From Nonomuraea glycinis (GTDB lineage Bacteria > Actinomycetota > Actinomycetes > Streptosporangiales > Streptosporangiaceae): 64,000 bases of DNA. The stretch lies in contig NZ_BMNK01000004.1 of NCBI RefSeq assembly GCF_014646515.1, positions 52,719 to 116,718 on the forward strand, read 5' to 3'. Under the pieces are notes generated by a model. It was given only the letters and a program-made list of their open reading frames with translations, was not told the DNA's origin and ran no database searches. The position numbers were made by a program, and so were the translations under genes. Below are positions 17,199-25,621 of this stretch, one piece after another. The stretch's first letter is position 1. Every line of letters starts with the position of its first letter.

Positions 17199-18029
17199 AT
17201 GGGAGACAACGAACTGGGCGCGTTCCTGCGCTCCCGGCGGGAGACGGTCACCCCCGCCGAGGTGGGGCTCCCCGACGGATCGCGCCGGCGCACGCCCGGC
17301 CTGCGCCGGGCCGAGCTGGCGACGCTCACCGGAATCAGCGTCGAATACCTCACCCGGCTGGAGCAGGGACGCGACCGCCGCCCCTCCGCCGAGATCCTCG
17401 CCGCGCTGGCCGGCGGCCTGGGCCTGTCCACCGACGAACGCGTCCACCTCTACCGCCTGGTCAAGACCGCCACCGGGGGCACCTGCCAGGGGGCGGAGCC
17501 GCTGGCCCGCGCGGTGCGCCCCACGGTCGCGGCGCTGCTCGACCGGCTCGGCGCGACCCCGGCGGTGGTGCTCAACCGGCCGGACGACCTGCTCGCCTGC
17601 TCCCCCGGTTTCGAGCGCCTGGCCGGCCCCGTCGGCCTGCTGGAGGGCCGGCCGCCCAACCTGGCCCGATTCGTCTTCACCGACGACCGGGCCAGATCCG
17701 CCTTCCCCGACTGGGAGCAGGTCGCCGGTCAGCGGGCCGCCGGCCTCAGAGCCGCCGCCTCACTCGGCGATCCGCACGCCGCGCGGCTCGCGGAGGAGCT
17801 GTCCGTCAGCGCGGGAGCCGGGTTCAGCGACCGGTACGACACCGCCGGCAGCCTTCCCGGGCGTACCGGCGTCGAGCGCTGGACGCATCCCTTCGCGGGT
17901 GAGCTGGTGCTCGCCTACGAGAGCCTCGACCTGCCCGGCCCGGACGAGCACCGGCTGATCGTCTACCTCCCGGCGGACGATGTCACCTCGGCCGCGCTCG
18001 ACCTGCTCACCGAGCACACCCCGGCCTAG
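17199..18029 (+). CDS. XRE-family regulator with MmyB-like ligand domain
   Basis: This 276-residue protein has an N-terminal helix-turn-helix (LGAFLRSRRETVTPAEVGLP, RRAELATLTGISVEYLTRLEQGRDRRPS) and a C-terminal PAS-like MmyB domain (ATPAVVLNRPDDLLACS, YLPADDVTSAALDLL). Such proteins often sit opposite an oxidoreductase gene and regulate it, as here with the aldo/keto reductase. A paralogue lies at 22701. The ATG at 17199 starts the conserved MGDNELGAFL segment. Confidence 0.92.
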   Translation: MGDNELGAFLRSRRETVTPAEVGLPDGSRRRTPGLRRAELATLTGISVEYLTRLEQGRDRRPSAEILAALAGGLGLSTDERVHLYRLVKTATGGTCQGAEPLARAVRPTVAALLDRLGATPAVVLNRPDDLLACSPGFERLAGPVGLLEGRPPNLARFVFTDDRARSAFPDWEQVAGQRAAGLRAAASLGDPHAARLAEELSVSAGAGFSDRYDTAGSLPGRTGVERWTHPFAGELVLAYESLDLPGPDEHRLIVYLPADDVTSAALDLLTEHTPA

Positions 18030-18041
18030 GGTCCTCGCGGC

Positions 18042-18989
18042 TCAGAGCTTGCCGAGGCCGCGGGCCAGGGCCGCGGCGGTGTCCGCGACGACCTTGTCGA
18101 CGACGGGGGCGTCGATGGCCTTCCGGTTGGTGTAGATCGCCATGATGATGGGCGCGCCCGTCTTGCGGGGCCAGACGACCGCGATGTCGTTGCCGGACCC
18201 GTACTTCGAGGTGGTGCCGGTCTTGTCGCCGATCAACCAGCTCTTGGGCAGGCCGGCGCGGATGCGGGTGCCGCCGGTCTCGGTCGCGATCAGCCAGGCG
18301 TTCAGCCGCTGCCGGTCCTTGGCGTCGAGAGCCTTGCCCACCGTGAGCGCGCGCAGGTCACGGGCCATGGCCGCGGGCGTCGTGGTGTCCCGCTTGTCCT
18401 TCGGGCTCCAGTCGTTGAGCTCGGTCTCCCACCGGTCCAGCCGGGACACCGGGTCCTTCAACGTACGGAAATAGCGGGTCAGCCCGGCGGGGCCGCCGAT
18501 CTGCTTCAGCAGCATGTTGCCCGCGGTGTTGTCGCTGCGGGTGATGGCCGCCTTGCACAGCTCGGCGACGGTCATCCCGTCCTTCACGTGCTGCTCGGTG
18601 ATCGGGGAGTTCTCCTTCAGATCGGCCTTGGTCCAGCGCACGACCTTGTCCATCAGGCCGGGCTCGGAGGTGCGCGCCTTGTGCAGCACGGCCCCGGCGA
18701 CGACCGCCTTGAACGTCGACAGCAGCGCGAACCGCTCACCCGACCGGTAGGAGATCGTCTTCCCGGTGGCGGTGTCGATGGCGTACGCGCCGATGCGGCC
18801 GTCGAAGGACGCCTCCAGCGCCCGCAACTCCTTCCTGGCCTGGGCCTCACCCGACGGCGCCCGGGTCGTCGCCGTCACCGTCGCGGCCGAGGCGGCGCCC
18901 GCGCCGAGGGCCCCGCCCGCCAGGAGGGAGAACGTCAACGCGGTCGCCTGCAGCGCCGCCGTGGAACGGCGGGTGCGGAGATGTCTCAT
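18042..18989 (-). CDS. bla: Class A beta-lactamase
   Basis: The 315-residue protein carries all class A motifs: Ser91-x-x-Lys94 (STFK), the SDN loop at 152-154, Glu188 in RWETELN (Ambler E166) and KTGT at 256-259. A Sec or Tat-like signal (MRHLRTRRST, hydrophobic run, cleavage near AASA-AT) sends it outside. It hydrolyses penicillin-type beta-lactams by an acyl-enzyme route. AAGGAC lies before the ATG. No divergent regulator is adjacent; BlaI-like motifs elsewhere in the window are far away. Confidence 0.95.
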   Translation of the reverse strand: MRHLRTRRSTAALQATALTFSLLAGGALGAGAASAATVTATTRAPSGEAQARKELRALEASFDGRIGAYAIDTATGKTISYRSGERFALLSTFKAVVAGAVLHKARTSEPGLMDKVVRWTKADLKENSPITEQHVKDGMTVAELCKAAITRSDNTAGNMLLKQIGGPAGLTRYFRTLKDPVSRLDRWETELNDWSPKDKRDTTTPAAMARDLRALTVGKALDAKDRQRLNAWLIATETGGTRIRAGLPKSWLIGDKTGTTSKYGSGNDIAVVWPRKTGAPIIMAIYTNRKAIDAPVVDKVVADTAAALARGLGKL

Positions 18990-19139
18990 GCCTTGTCCTT
19001 ACTGTCGCTGTCAGCCGGCAGGAGCAAAGCAGATGTGATCAGCGGATGTCTAATAGCGATATCGCGAAGGGATCCATCAGGTTTCCCATATGGTCGCAGG
19101 TCAGACCGGTCGCGCGCGTCGCCCTCGGTCCGGGGCCGG

Positions 19140-19430
19140 CTATCCGCGTTCGGGCTGGGCCCTCCGGCGGCGACGGTGGACGCTGACGAGATAGGCCGTA
19201 CGCGACCAGAGGGCGATCGTGAGTCCGGCGGCCGCCCATCCCGCCCACTCCCAGGCGGGTGCGCCCGATAACCAGGAGACCAGCGCCCAGAGGGCGAAGA
19301 GCGTCACTCCGCCGAGGGGGGCGGTCGTCACCGGATGGGTGACCATCCGGCGGTTCACCCAGGCGCTGACGGCGACCAGAATGGCGACGACTTCGGTGAT
19401 GGCTATGAGGACTCTCTCGATAATGGCCAT
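19140..19430 (-). CDS. Small membrane protein of unknown function
   Basis: The 96-residue product begins MAIIERVLIAITEVVAILVAVSAWV and shows three hydrophobic segments (about residues 3-25, 38-58 and 62-82) before a basic tail RRRRRAQPERG. No family is recognised. The ATG at 19430 is preceded only by AAGAGA; a GTG four codons earlier is an alternative. The gene stands alone between the beta-lactamase and a divergent ureohydrolase. Confidence 0.6.
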   Translation of the reverse strand: MAIIERVLIAITEVVAILVAVSAWVNRRMVTHPVTTAPLGGVTLFALWALVSWLSGAPAWEWAGWAAAGLTIALWSRTAYLVSVHRRRRRAQPERG

Positions 19431-19505
19431 TTCTCTTTTCACTGGGGAGGGCGGGTCCACGCGGCCCTCTGGGTCCAGGAGATGTCACTGGATTAGGCTG
19501 CGTGA

Positions 19506-20519
19506 ATGGCTCGTTATGGGACACAGTACGGTCCGGACATTACCTTCCTTGGTATTCCTCCCTGCGATCTGACCGATCCCTCAACCTATGATGACGCCGA
19601 CGTGGTGATCGTAGGGGCCCCGTTCGACGGCGGCACCTCGCACCGGCCGGGCACCCGGTTCGGGCCGCAGGCGATCCGCTCCACGGACTACCTCCCGCAC
19701 GACGGCACGCGGCCCAGTCTGGCGCTGCGCACCGACGGCCTGCGGGATCTCCGGGTGTACGACGCGGGCGACGTCGAGATGTTCTCGGGAGACGTCCTGA
19801 AGTCCCTCGCCGACCTGCGGGCCGAGGTCGCCAAGGTGGTCCGGGCCGGCGCGATCCCGGTGATCCTCGGCGGTGACCACGCGATCGCCTACGCGGACGC
19901 CTCCGGCGTGGCGGACGTGCTCGGCCATGGCCGGATCTCGATGGTCCACTTCGACGCGCACGCGGACACCGGTGACGTCGACTTCGGGTCGCTGTGGGGT
20001 CACGGGCAGCCGATGCGCCGGCTGATCGAGTCCGGCGCGCTGCGCGGGGACAGGTTCTTGCAGGTCGGGCTGCGCGGCTACTGGCCGGGGCCGCAGGTGC
20101 TGCAGTGGATGGCCGAGCAGCGGATGCGCTCGTACGAGATGACCGAGATCGGGGAGCGCGGTCTGACGACGTGCCTGACCGAGGCGTTCGGCATCGCCAC
20201 CGACGACTGCGACGGCGTGTTCCTCTCGGTGGACATCGACGTCTGCGACCCTGGCGCCGCCCCCGGCACGGGCACGCCCGAGCCGGGCGGGCTGACCGCC
20301 CGCGAGCTGCTCGACGCCGTCCGCCGGGCCTGCCTGGAGCTGCCGGTCGTGGGCGTGGACGTGGTCGAGGTCAGCCCGCCCTACGACCACGCGGACATCA
20401 CCGCCGCGCTGGCGAACCGGGTGGTGCTGGAAGCCCTGTCGGCGATCGCCCGCAGACGCCGCGACGCGCGGGACGGCACCACCTGGGACCCCCGGCGACC
20501 CCTGCTGGACGACCGCTGA
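19506..20519 (+). CDS. speB: Agmatinase-family ureohydrolase
   Basis: The 337-residue protein has the binuclear manganese motifs GGDHAI, DAHADTGD and SVDIDVCDPGAAPGTGTPEPGG of the arginase/agmatinase family. These enzymes release urea from a guanidino compound, so its product would feed the urease encoded 5 kb away. Actinomycete members include agmatinase, guanidinobutyrase and guanidine hydrolases, and sequence alone does not choose between them. The start MARYGTQYGPDITFLGIPP fits the family. Confidence 0.87.
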   Translation: MARYGTQYGPDITFLGIPPCDLTDPSTYDDADVVIVGAPFDGGTSHRPGTRFGPQAIRSTDYLPHDGTRPSLALRTDGLRDLRVYDAGDVEMFSGDVLKSLADLRAEVAKVVRAGAIPVILGGDHAIAYADASGVADVLGHGRISMVHFDAHADTGDVDFGSLWGHGQPMRRLIESGALRGDRFLQVGLRGYWPGPQVLQWMAEQRMRSYEMTEIGERGLTTCLTEAFGIATDDCDGVFLSVDIDVCDPGAAPGTGTPEPGGLTARELLDAVRRACLELPVVGVDVVEVSPPYDHADITAALANRVVLEALSAIARRRRDARDGTTWDPRRPLLDDR

Positions 20520-20557
20520 TCGCCGGCGATGCCCCGGAAATCTCAGCCCGCCGACGC

Positions 20558-20580
20558 TTGAGGAACCGTAGGTTCCTCAA
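20558..20580. promoter_or_regulatory. Perfect 10-bp palindrome upstream of the VOC/YdeI operon
   Basis: Arms TTGAGGAACC and GGTTCCTCAA flank GTA, 38 bases before the VOC gene. TTGAGG could serve as a -35 and GATTCT at 20584 as a -10, about 20 bases apart, the long spacing seen in MerR-controlled promoters. It may also be a terminator for the upstream ureohydrolase gene, although no T-run follows. Confidence 0.5.
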
Positions 20581-20617
20581 CGGATTCTAGGGTTCGAGTA
20601 ACAGAAAGGGGCACCAC

Positions 20618-21025
20618 ATGTTGCGAGGACTCGCCACCGTCAACTTCTTCGCCGACGACGTCGAGGCGGCCGGGAAGTGGTACACCGAGGTGCTGGGCAT
20701 CGAGCCGTACTTCGAGCGTCCCGGCAACGGGCAGCCCGCCGCCTACCTCGAGTTCAGGATCGGTGACCACCAGGCCGAGCTCGGCCTCATCGACCGGCGC
20801 TACGCCCCGCAGGGCGCGCCCACCGAGCCGGCGGGCGCGATCGCCCACTGGCACGTGGACGACGTGCAGGCCGCCCTGGAGCGGCTGCTCTCCCTGGGGG
20901 CCACGCCCTACCTGCCGCTCACCGAGCACGGCCCCGGCTTCGTCACCGCCTCGGTGACCGACCCGTTCGGCAACGTGCTGGGCATCATGTACAACAAGCA
21001 CTACCTGGAGATGCTGAGCCGATGA
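20618..21025 (+). CDS. VOC family (glyoxalase/bleomycin resistance) protein
   Basis: The 135-residue protein has a vicinal-oxygen-chelate layout: FFADDVEAAGKWYTEVLGIEPYF, then IAHWHVDDVQAALERLLSLGA and the closing VTDPFGNVLGIMYN. It may be a metal-dependent lyase, dioxygenase or drug-binding protein; the substrate is not evident. AAAGGGG precedes the ATG. It overlaps the YdeI gene by ATGA, giving a two-gene operon behind a perfect palindrome. Confidence 0.88.
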   Translation: MLRGLATVNFFADDVEAAGKWYTEVLGIEPYFERPGNGQPAAYLEFRIGDHQAELGLIDRRYAPQGAPTEPAGAIAHWHVDDVQAALERLLSLGATPYLPLTEHGPGFVTASVTDPFGNVLGIMYNKHYLEMLSR

Positions 21026-21564
21026 TGCGCTTCACGGACGCCGGCCAGTGGGAGTCGTGGCTGGCCGCACATCACGAGGACGACGGCGGCGTCTGGCTGC
21101 GGATCGCCAAGAAGGGCTCGGCCGACCCTTCGATCACGATCGTCCAGGCGCTGGAGGTCGCGCTGTGCTACGGCTGGATCGACAGCCATCGCAAGGCTCT
21201 CGACGAGCGCGCCTACCTGCAGCGCTACTCCCGCCGCCGCAGGAGCAGCCCGTGGTCGCGGGTGAACGTCGAGCGGGTGGAGGCGCTGACCGCGGCCGGG
21301 CGGATGCGCCCGCCCGGCCTGGCCGAGGTCGCCGCCGCCCAGGCGGACGGCCGGTGGGAGGCGGCGTACGCGGCCCAGCGGGACGCCACCGTCCCCGCTG
21401 ATCTGGCCGAGGCGCTGACCGCCCGGCCGGAGGCGGCCGCCCGCTTCGAGGCGCTCGACAAGACGGCCCGCTATCTGCTCATCCTGCCGCTGCTGAAGGC
21501 CAGAACTCCGGCCGGGCGCGCGGCCCGGCTGAACAAGGCGATGTGCGGCCTGCTCGGCCGTTGA
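21022..21564 (+). CDS. YdeI/OmpD-associated family protein
   Basis: The 180-residue protein has the YdeI family pattern: WLAAHHEDDGGVWLRIAKKG, EVALCYGWIDSHRKALDE, QRYSRRRRSSPWSRVNVERVE and the C-terminal helical bundle ending ALDKTARYLLILPLLKARTPAGRAARL. The family's biochemical function is poorly known. It is translationally coupled to the VOC gene. Confidence 0.9.
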   Translation: MMRFTDAGQWESWLAAHHEDDGGVWLRIAKKGSADPSITIVQALEVALCYGWIDSHRKALDERAYLQRYSRRRRSSPWSRVNVERVEALTAAGRMRPPGLAEVAAAQADGRWEAAYAAQRDATVPADLAEALTARPEAAARFEALDKTARYLLILPLLKARTPAGRAARLNKAMCGLLGR

Positions 21565-21567
21565 TCG

Positions 21568-21783
21568 TCACCCTTCGGGCGTCTGCTGAAGCTTGGCGAG
21601 GGTCAGCACGTCACCGCCGATGCCCCAGCCCCCGTCGGGGACCTCCTCGACCAGCACCAGGGTGGTGGCGCGGGCGCGCTCGCCGTAGATCTCCACGTAC
21701 AGCTCGGTGGTGCGGGTGACGATCTGCTCCTTCTGCTCGGGGGTGAGGGTGGCGGCGGGAACCTTGAAATTGGCGAACGGCAT
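21568..21783 (-). CDS. 4-oxalocrotonate tautomerase family protein
   Basis: The 71-residue product starts MPFANFKVPAATLTPEQKEQIVTRTTEL, placing the catalytic proline at position 2, exposed as the N-terminus once Met is removed. VLVEEVPDGGWGIGGD completes the family pattern. Members are small hexameric tautomerases. It is co-directional with and 38 bases downstream of the SDR gene, so the two probably form an operon. Confidence 0.9.
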   Translation of the reverse strand: MPFANFKVPAATLTPEQKEQIVTRTTELYVEIYGERARATTLVLVEEVPDGGWGIGGDVLTLAKLQQTPEG

Positions 21784-21821
21784 GATTGTTTCCTTTTCTA
21801 TGGTGATGACAGCGGCGGGCG

Positions 21822-22571
21822 TCAGATGATGCCGCCGTTGGCGCGGATGACCTGGCCGTTGATCCAGTGGCCGGCCGGGGAGGCGAGGAAGGCGACGACC
21901 TCGGCGATGTCCTCAGGGGTGCCGAGCCGTTCCAGCGGGGGCAGGCCGGCCAGGCGGGCGATGGTCTCCTCGTCCTTTCCGTCGAGGAACAGGTCGGTCG
22001 CGGTCGGACCGGGCGCGACGGCGTTGACGGTGACGTCCCGGCCGCGGAGTTCGCGGGCCAGGACGAGCGTGATCGCCTCCACCGCGCCCTTGCTCGCGTT
22101 GTAGGCGCCGTAGTTCGGCGTGGCCAGGCCCACCTGGGAGGTGGAGAAGGTGATGATCGCCCCGCCGGGGCGCACCTTGCGGGCCGCCTGCTGGGCGACG
22201 ACGAAGGTGCCGCGGATGTTGGTCCGGTGCAGCGCGTCAAGTTCGGCCAGGTCCAGGTCGGCGATGGGGCTTAGGGACATCCGGCCGGCGGTGTGCACGA
22301 CGACGTCGACGCCGCCGTACGCGGACTCGGCCGTGCCGAACAGCGCGGCCACGGCCTGCTCGTCGGCGACGTCGGCCTGGGCGGCGACCGCCCGGCCACC
22401 GGCCGCGGTGACCTCCTTGACCGCGGCCTCGGCCAGGTCCCGGTTGCCGGCGTAGCCGATCACGACGGCGAACCCGGCGGCGGCCAACCGGCTCGCCGCC
22501 TGCCTGCCGATGCCACGGGACCCGCCGGTGACGATGGCGACACGAGGGTGGTCGGAATTGAGCTGAGACAT
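21822..22571 (-). CDS. Short-chain dehydrogenase/reductase (SDR)
   Basis: The 249-residue protein has the NAD(P)-binding TGGSRGIG motif near residue 15, VVHTAGRM (variant of NNAG), the catalytic Ser and Tyr-x-x-x-Lys in ITFSTSQVGLATPNYGAYNASKGA, and the closing INGQVIRANGG. GGGAG lies before the ATG at 22571. It is divergent from an XRE/MmyB regulator, the same arrangement as the aldo/keto reductase pair at 16082-18029. Confidence 0.93.
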   Translation of the reverse strand: MSQLNSDHPRVAIVTGGSRGIGRQAASRLAAAGFAVVIGYAGNRDLAEAAVKEVTAAGGRAVAAQADVADEQAVAALFGTAESAYGGVDVVVHTAGRMSLSPIADLDLAELDALHRTNIRGTFVVAQQAARKVRPGGAIITFSTSQVGLATPNYGAYNASKGAVEAITLVLARELRGRDVTVNAVAPGPTATDLFLDGKDEETIARLAGLPPLERLGTPEDIAEVVAFLASPAGHWINGQVIRANGGII

Positions 22572-22645
22572 GGGAACTCCCGCACTTGAAGGCGCTGTGC
22601 CGTACACGATGGCGTGGTCCGCCGCCCGTAGCCAGGGCCGCGTCC

Positions 22646-22670
22646 ACCCTGGGGTTGCCATCCCCTGGTT
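22646..22670. promoter_or_regulatory. Imperfect palindrome between SDR and XRE regulator
   Basis: Arms ACCCTGGGG and CCCCTGGTT (two mismatches) flank a 7-base spacer in the divergent intergenic region, 30 bases before the regulator GTG. The position fits an operator for the MmyB-type regulator. Confidence 0.45.
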
Positions 22671-22700
22671 CAAGCTTCGCCACCGGGTGATGATGAAGAT

Positions 22701-23564
22701 GTGAACCTTTCTGAGCTGGCCGCATTCCTGAAGTCACGGCGGGCCCGGATCCGGCCGGCCGACGTGGGCCTGCCCACCGGACCCCGGCGCCGAGTGCCCG
22801 GCCTGCGGCGCGAGGAGGTCTCGCAGCTGGCCGGGCTGTCGGTGGACTACTACACCGAACTGGAGCGCGGAAGCAACGTCCAGCCCTCCGCCCAGACGCT
22901 GGCCGCCCTCGCCCGCGCGCTGCGCCTCAACGGCGACGAACGCGACCACCTGTTCCATCTGGCCGACCGGCCCCTCCCCCGGGCGGCGCACGGCCCGGCC
23001 GCGCACGTCCAGCCGGCTCTGCTCGGCCTGCTGGACCGGCTCACCACCACCCCCGCCCAGATCATCACCGACCTGCACGAGACCCTCGTGCAGAACGAGC
23101 CGGCCGCCGCGCTCGTCGGCCGGCCCCCGGCGGTACGAGGTCCGGCGGCGAGCTTCGTCCACCGCTGGTTCACCGACCCCGCCTCCCGGGCGCTCTACCC
23201 GTCCGAGGACCACCCGCACCACTCGCGCGCGTTCGTGGCCGACCTGCAGGCGGTCGCCGCCCGGCGCGGGCGGGACTCCGAGGTGGCCAAGATGGTGTCG
23301 GTGCTGCGGCGGCGCAGCGAGGAGTTCGCCGACCTGTGGGACACCCGCGACGTCGCGCTGCGCCGCAGCGACCACAAGCGCATCGTCCATCCCTCGCTGG
23401 GCGTCATCGAGCTGGACTGCTACTGCCTGTTCAGCGAGGACGGGCGTCAGCGCCTGCTGTGGTTCACCGCGCCGCCCGGCAGCCAGGGGGCCGCCCAGCT
23501 GGAGCTGCTGCTGGTCATCGGCACGCAGGAGCTGGCGACGGGGCCCGACATCCAGCTGAGGTGA
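22701..23564 (+). CDS. XRE-family regulator with MmyB-like ligand domain
   Basis: The 287-residue protein has a helix-turn-helix near residues 8-70 (LAAFLKSRRARIRPADVGLP, REEVSQLAGLSVDYYTELERGSN) and an MmyB C-terminal domain (TPAQIITDLHETLVQNEPAAAL, RLLWFTAPPGSQGAAQLELL). It starts with GTG at 22701. Its gene is divergent from the SDR, which it likely regulates. It is a paralogue of the regulator at 17199. Confidence 0.92.
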   Translation: MNLSELAAFLKSRRARIRPADVGLPTGPRRRVPGLRREEVSQLAGLSVDYYTELERGSNVQPSAQTLAALARALRLNGDERDHLFHLADRPLPRAAHGPAAHVQPALLGLLDRLTTTPAQIITDLHETLVQNEPAAALVGRPPAVRGPAASFVHRWFTDPASRALYPSEDHPHHSRAFVADLQAVAARRGRDSEVAKMVSVLRRRSEEFADLWDTRDVALRRSDHKRIVHPSLGVIELDCYCLFSEDGRQRLLWFTAPPGSQGAAQLELLLVIGTQELATGPDIQLR

Positions 23565-23598
23565 GCACGATCGGCGTCGGTCAACTACGGTTGCTGAC

Positions 23599-23829
23599 AT
23601 GCCCGCCGTCGAGAATCCCGTCTCCCCGGAGCCCGCTGACGCGCTGGCGTCCGTGGCGGCGCTGAGGCGCCTGGCCGATCAGATCGAGGACGCCGCCGTC
23701 GAGCAGGCGATGCGGGCCGGCTGGAGCTGGCCGCAGGTGGCCGAGGCACTCGGGGTGACCCGCCAGGCGGTCCACAAGAAGCACGCCAAGCGGCTCATCG
23801 CAGCGGGCGTCACGCTGAGGAGACGGTGA
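23599..23829 (+). CDS. Small helix-turn-helix protein
   Basis: The 76-residue product has a sigma-70 region-4-like helix-turn-helix (AMRAGWSWPQVAEALGVTRQAVHKKHAKRL). This protein is commonly encoded directly before a Clp N-domain protein in actinomycetes, as here. It may repress the pair. The next gene starts at or just after its stop. Confidence 0.85.
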   Translation: MPAVENPVSPEPADALASVAALRRLADQIEDAAVEQAMRAGWSWPQVAEALGVTRQAVHKKHAKRLIAAGVTLRRR

Positions 23830-23831
23830 CC

Positions 23832-24299
23832 ATGTCCGGCTTCGACAGGTATCTGCACACGATCATCGAGCAGGGCTCCGCCGAGGCCCACCAGGACGGC
23901 TCCGCGACGATCGAGGCCCAGCACCTGCTGCTGGCGATCGCCGCCCAGCCGGAGCCCACCCTGGAATCGGCCGGGCTCGATCACCGCACGATCCGGGACG
24001 CGCTGGAGCGGGAGTTCGAGCACAGCCTGGCCGCGGCCGGAGTCTCCCGCGCCACCTTCGACCTCCCCCGGCCGACCAGGAACCCCCAGCCTCCGACCCA
24101 GCTCGGCGCCTCCGCCAAGCTCGCCCTCGAACGCCTCGCGAGGTCCCATCGCAAGAAGGATCTGCGGCCGGGACACCTGCTGCTCGGCATCCTCCAGGCC
24201 CAGGCGGGCACCGTCCCGCGCGCCCTCGCCCTGGCCGGCGTCGACCGAGCCGACCTGACGGCCCGCGTCCTGCGCACCCTGCCGGACGCCGGCGAGTAG
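23832..24299 (+). CDS. Clp N-terminal domain protein
   Basis: The 155-residue protein is made of two Clp_N-type repeats (QDGSATIEAQHLLLAIAAQ near residue 20, and SHRKKDLRPGHLLLGILQ near residue 100) without an ATPase domain. Such proteins resemble ClpC/ClpA substrate-adaptor domains, but their clients are unknown. The ATG at 23832 is nine bases after GAGGAG; a GTG at 23826 overlapping the upstream stop is the alternative. Confidence 0.87.
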   Translation: MSGFDRYLHTIIEQGSAEAHQDGSATIEAQHLLLAIAAQPEPTLESAGLDHRTIRDALEREFEHSLAAAGVSRATFDLPRPTRNPQPPTQLGASAKLALERLARSHRKKDLRPGHLLLGILQAQAGTVPRALALAGVDRADLTARVLRTLPDAGE

Positions 24300-24315
24300 C
24301 CGCGGGCGCGGCCGG

Positions 24316-25422
24316 TCAGCCGTCGAGGAGCGCGGTGATCCGGGTGGCCGTCTCGAAGTCGATGCTCAGCCGGGTCTTGCCGATCGCGAGGGTGGTGCCG
24401 GTCGCGGCGTCCATCCCCGCGTAGCTGCCGCCGACGCCGCCCCAGCCGAACCAGGTGTCCTGGGTGCCCGGCGCGGCCCCCGGGCGGCCGCAGGCCAGGC
24501 CGAGGCTCCAGGACGACGGCATGCCGAAGAGCTCGTCGGGGCCGGAGTAGGCGACGCGGGTGAGGCCCCGCGCCCGCTCGGGGCTGAGCAGGCGGACGCC
24601 GTCGACCTCACCGAGCAGCGCGGCGTACAGGCGCGCGATCCCCCGCGCCGACACCTTCCCGCCTGCCGGGATGTCCGCCTGAAGGACGTCCGTACGGTTG
24701 CCGAAGGTCGCGTCGGGGTTCACCGCGGGCGGCGCGAGTTTCCAGAACGGCGAGTCCGCCGGCAGCTCGAACCCCGCGGCGCGCGGGTCGGCCTCCAGCC
24801 GGGCCGCGCGTGGGATCTCGGCGGCGGGCATGCCGAACCACAGCTCACCCGGAACGCCGAGCGGCTCCGCGATCTCGGTGCGGAGCAGCTCGGAGATGCG
24901 CCGTCCGGTCACGCGGCGGACGAGCTCGCCGAGGATGAAGCCGAAGGTGTAGGCGTGGTAGGCGGTCTTCGTGCCCGGCTCCCACCACGGTTCGAGTGCG
25001 GCCATCCGGGCACAGATGCGGTCCCAGTCGCACACCTCCTCCGGGGTCACGTCGGCCGGCAGGCCGGGGATCCCCGCGGTGTGGGTGAGCGCGTGCCGGA
25101 TCGTCACCCCCTGCTTGCCGTGCTGCGCGAACTCCGGCCAGAAGTCGGCGATGCGGGCGTCGTACTCCGCCTCGCCGAACGCGCCGCGCTCGGCCAGGAG
25201 GTGCACGATCGTCGCCGTCATCGCCTTGCCCGCCGAGTACACGTAGAACGGCGTGTCCGGGGTCACCGGACGCCCGGTCGTCGCATCGGCCGCACCGGCG
25301 ACGACGTCGACGACCTGCTTGCCGTCCTGGTAGACGGCGACCTGCAGGCCGGTCTCGGCGCCGCTGCCCACCAGCTCGTCGGCGAGCCGCCGTACCCGGT
25401 CCTCAAGCGTTGTCATGCTCAT
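24316..25422 (-). CDS. Serine hydrolase, class C beta-lactamase/EstB-like
   Basis: The 368-residue cytoplasmic protein carries the S-x-x-K nucleophile (YVYSAGKAMTA) and the Tyr-x-x motif in YHAYTFGFILGELV; WFGWGGVGGS replaces the KTG box. Proteins of this kind are esterases or D-amino-peptidase-like enzymes rather than true lactamases. GGAGAGG precedes the ATG at 25422; no signal peptide is seen. It is divergent from a MarR-family gene. Confidence 0.9.
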   Translation of the reverse strand: MSMTTLEDRVRRLADELVGSGAETGLQVAVYQDGKQVVDVVAGAADATTGRPVTPDTPFYVYSAGKAMTATIVHLLAERGAFGEAEYDARIADFWPEFAQHGKQGVTIRHALTHTAGIPGLPADVTPEEVCDWDRICARMAALEPWWEPGTKTAYHAYTFGFILGELVRRVTGRRISELLRTEIAEPLGVPGELWFGMPAAEIPRAARLEADPRAAGFELPADSPFWKLAPPAVNPDATFGNRTDVLQADIPAGGKVSARGIARLYAALLGEVDGVRLLSPERARGLTRVAYSGPDELFGMPSSWSLGLACGRPGAAPGTQDTWFGWGGVGGSYAGMDAATGTTLAIGKTRLSIDFETATRITALLDG

Positions 25423-25621
25423 GTCCTCTCCGCCGACCAGATCGGCGCCTGTCACCGGCCCTGAAAGGGCACCGTCACCGTATAGGTCGAACGAGAGTGC
25501 TCCTTTTCGACATGTCTCACGAAATTTCTGGCCGGTGACCTCGAACCGGGCACCGCCCGAAGCCGCCGGGCGGGTGGCCGGCGCAGGACCTGGACGCCCG
25601 AGGGTGGGGGAAACTTGGCTG

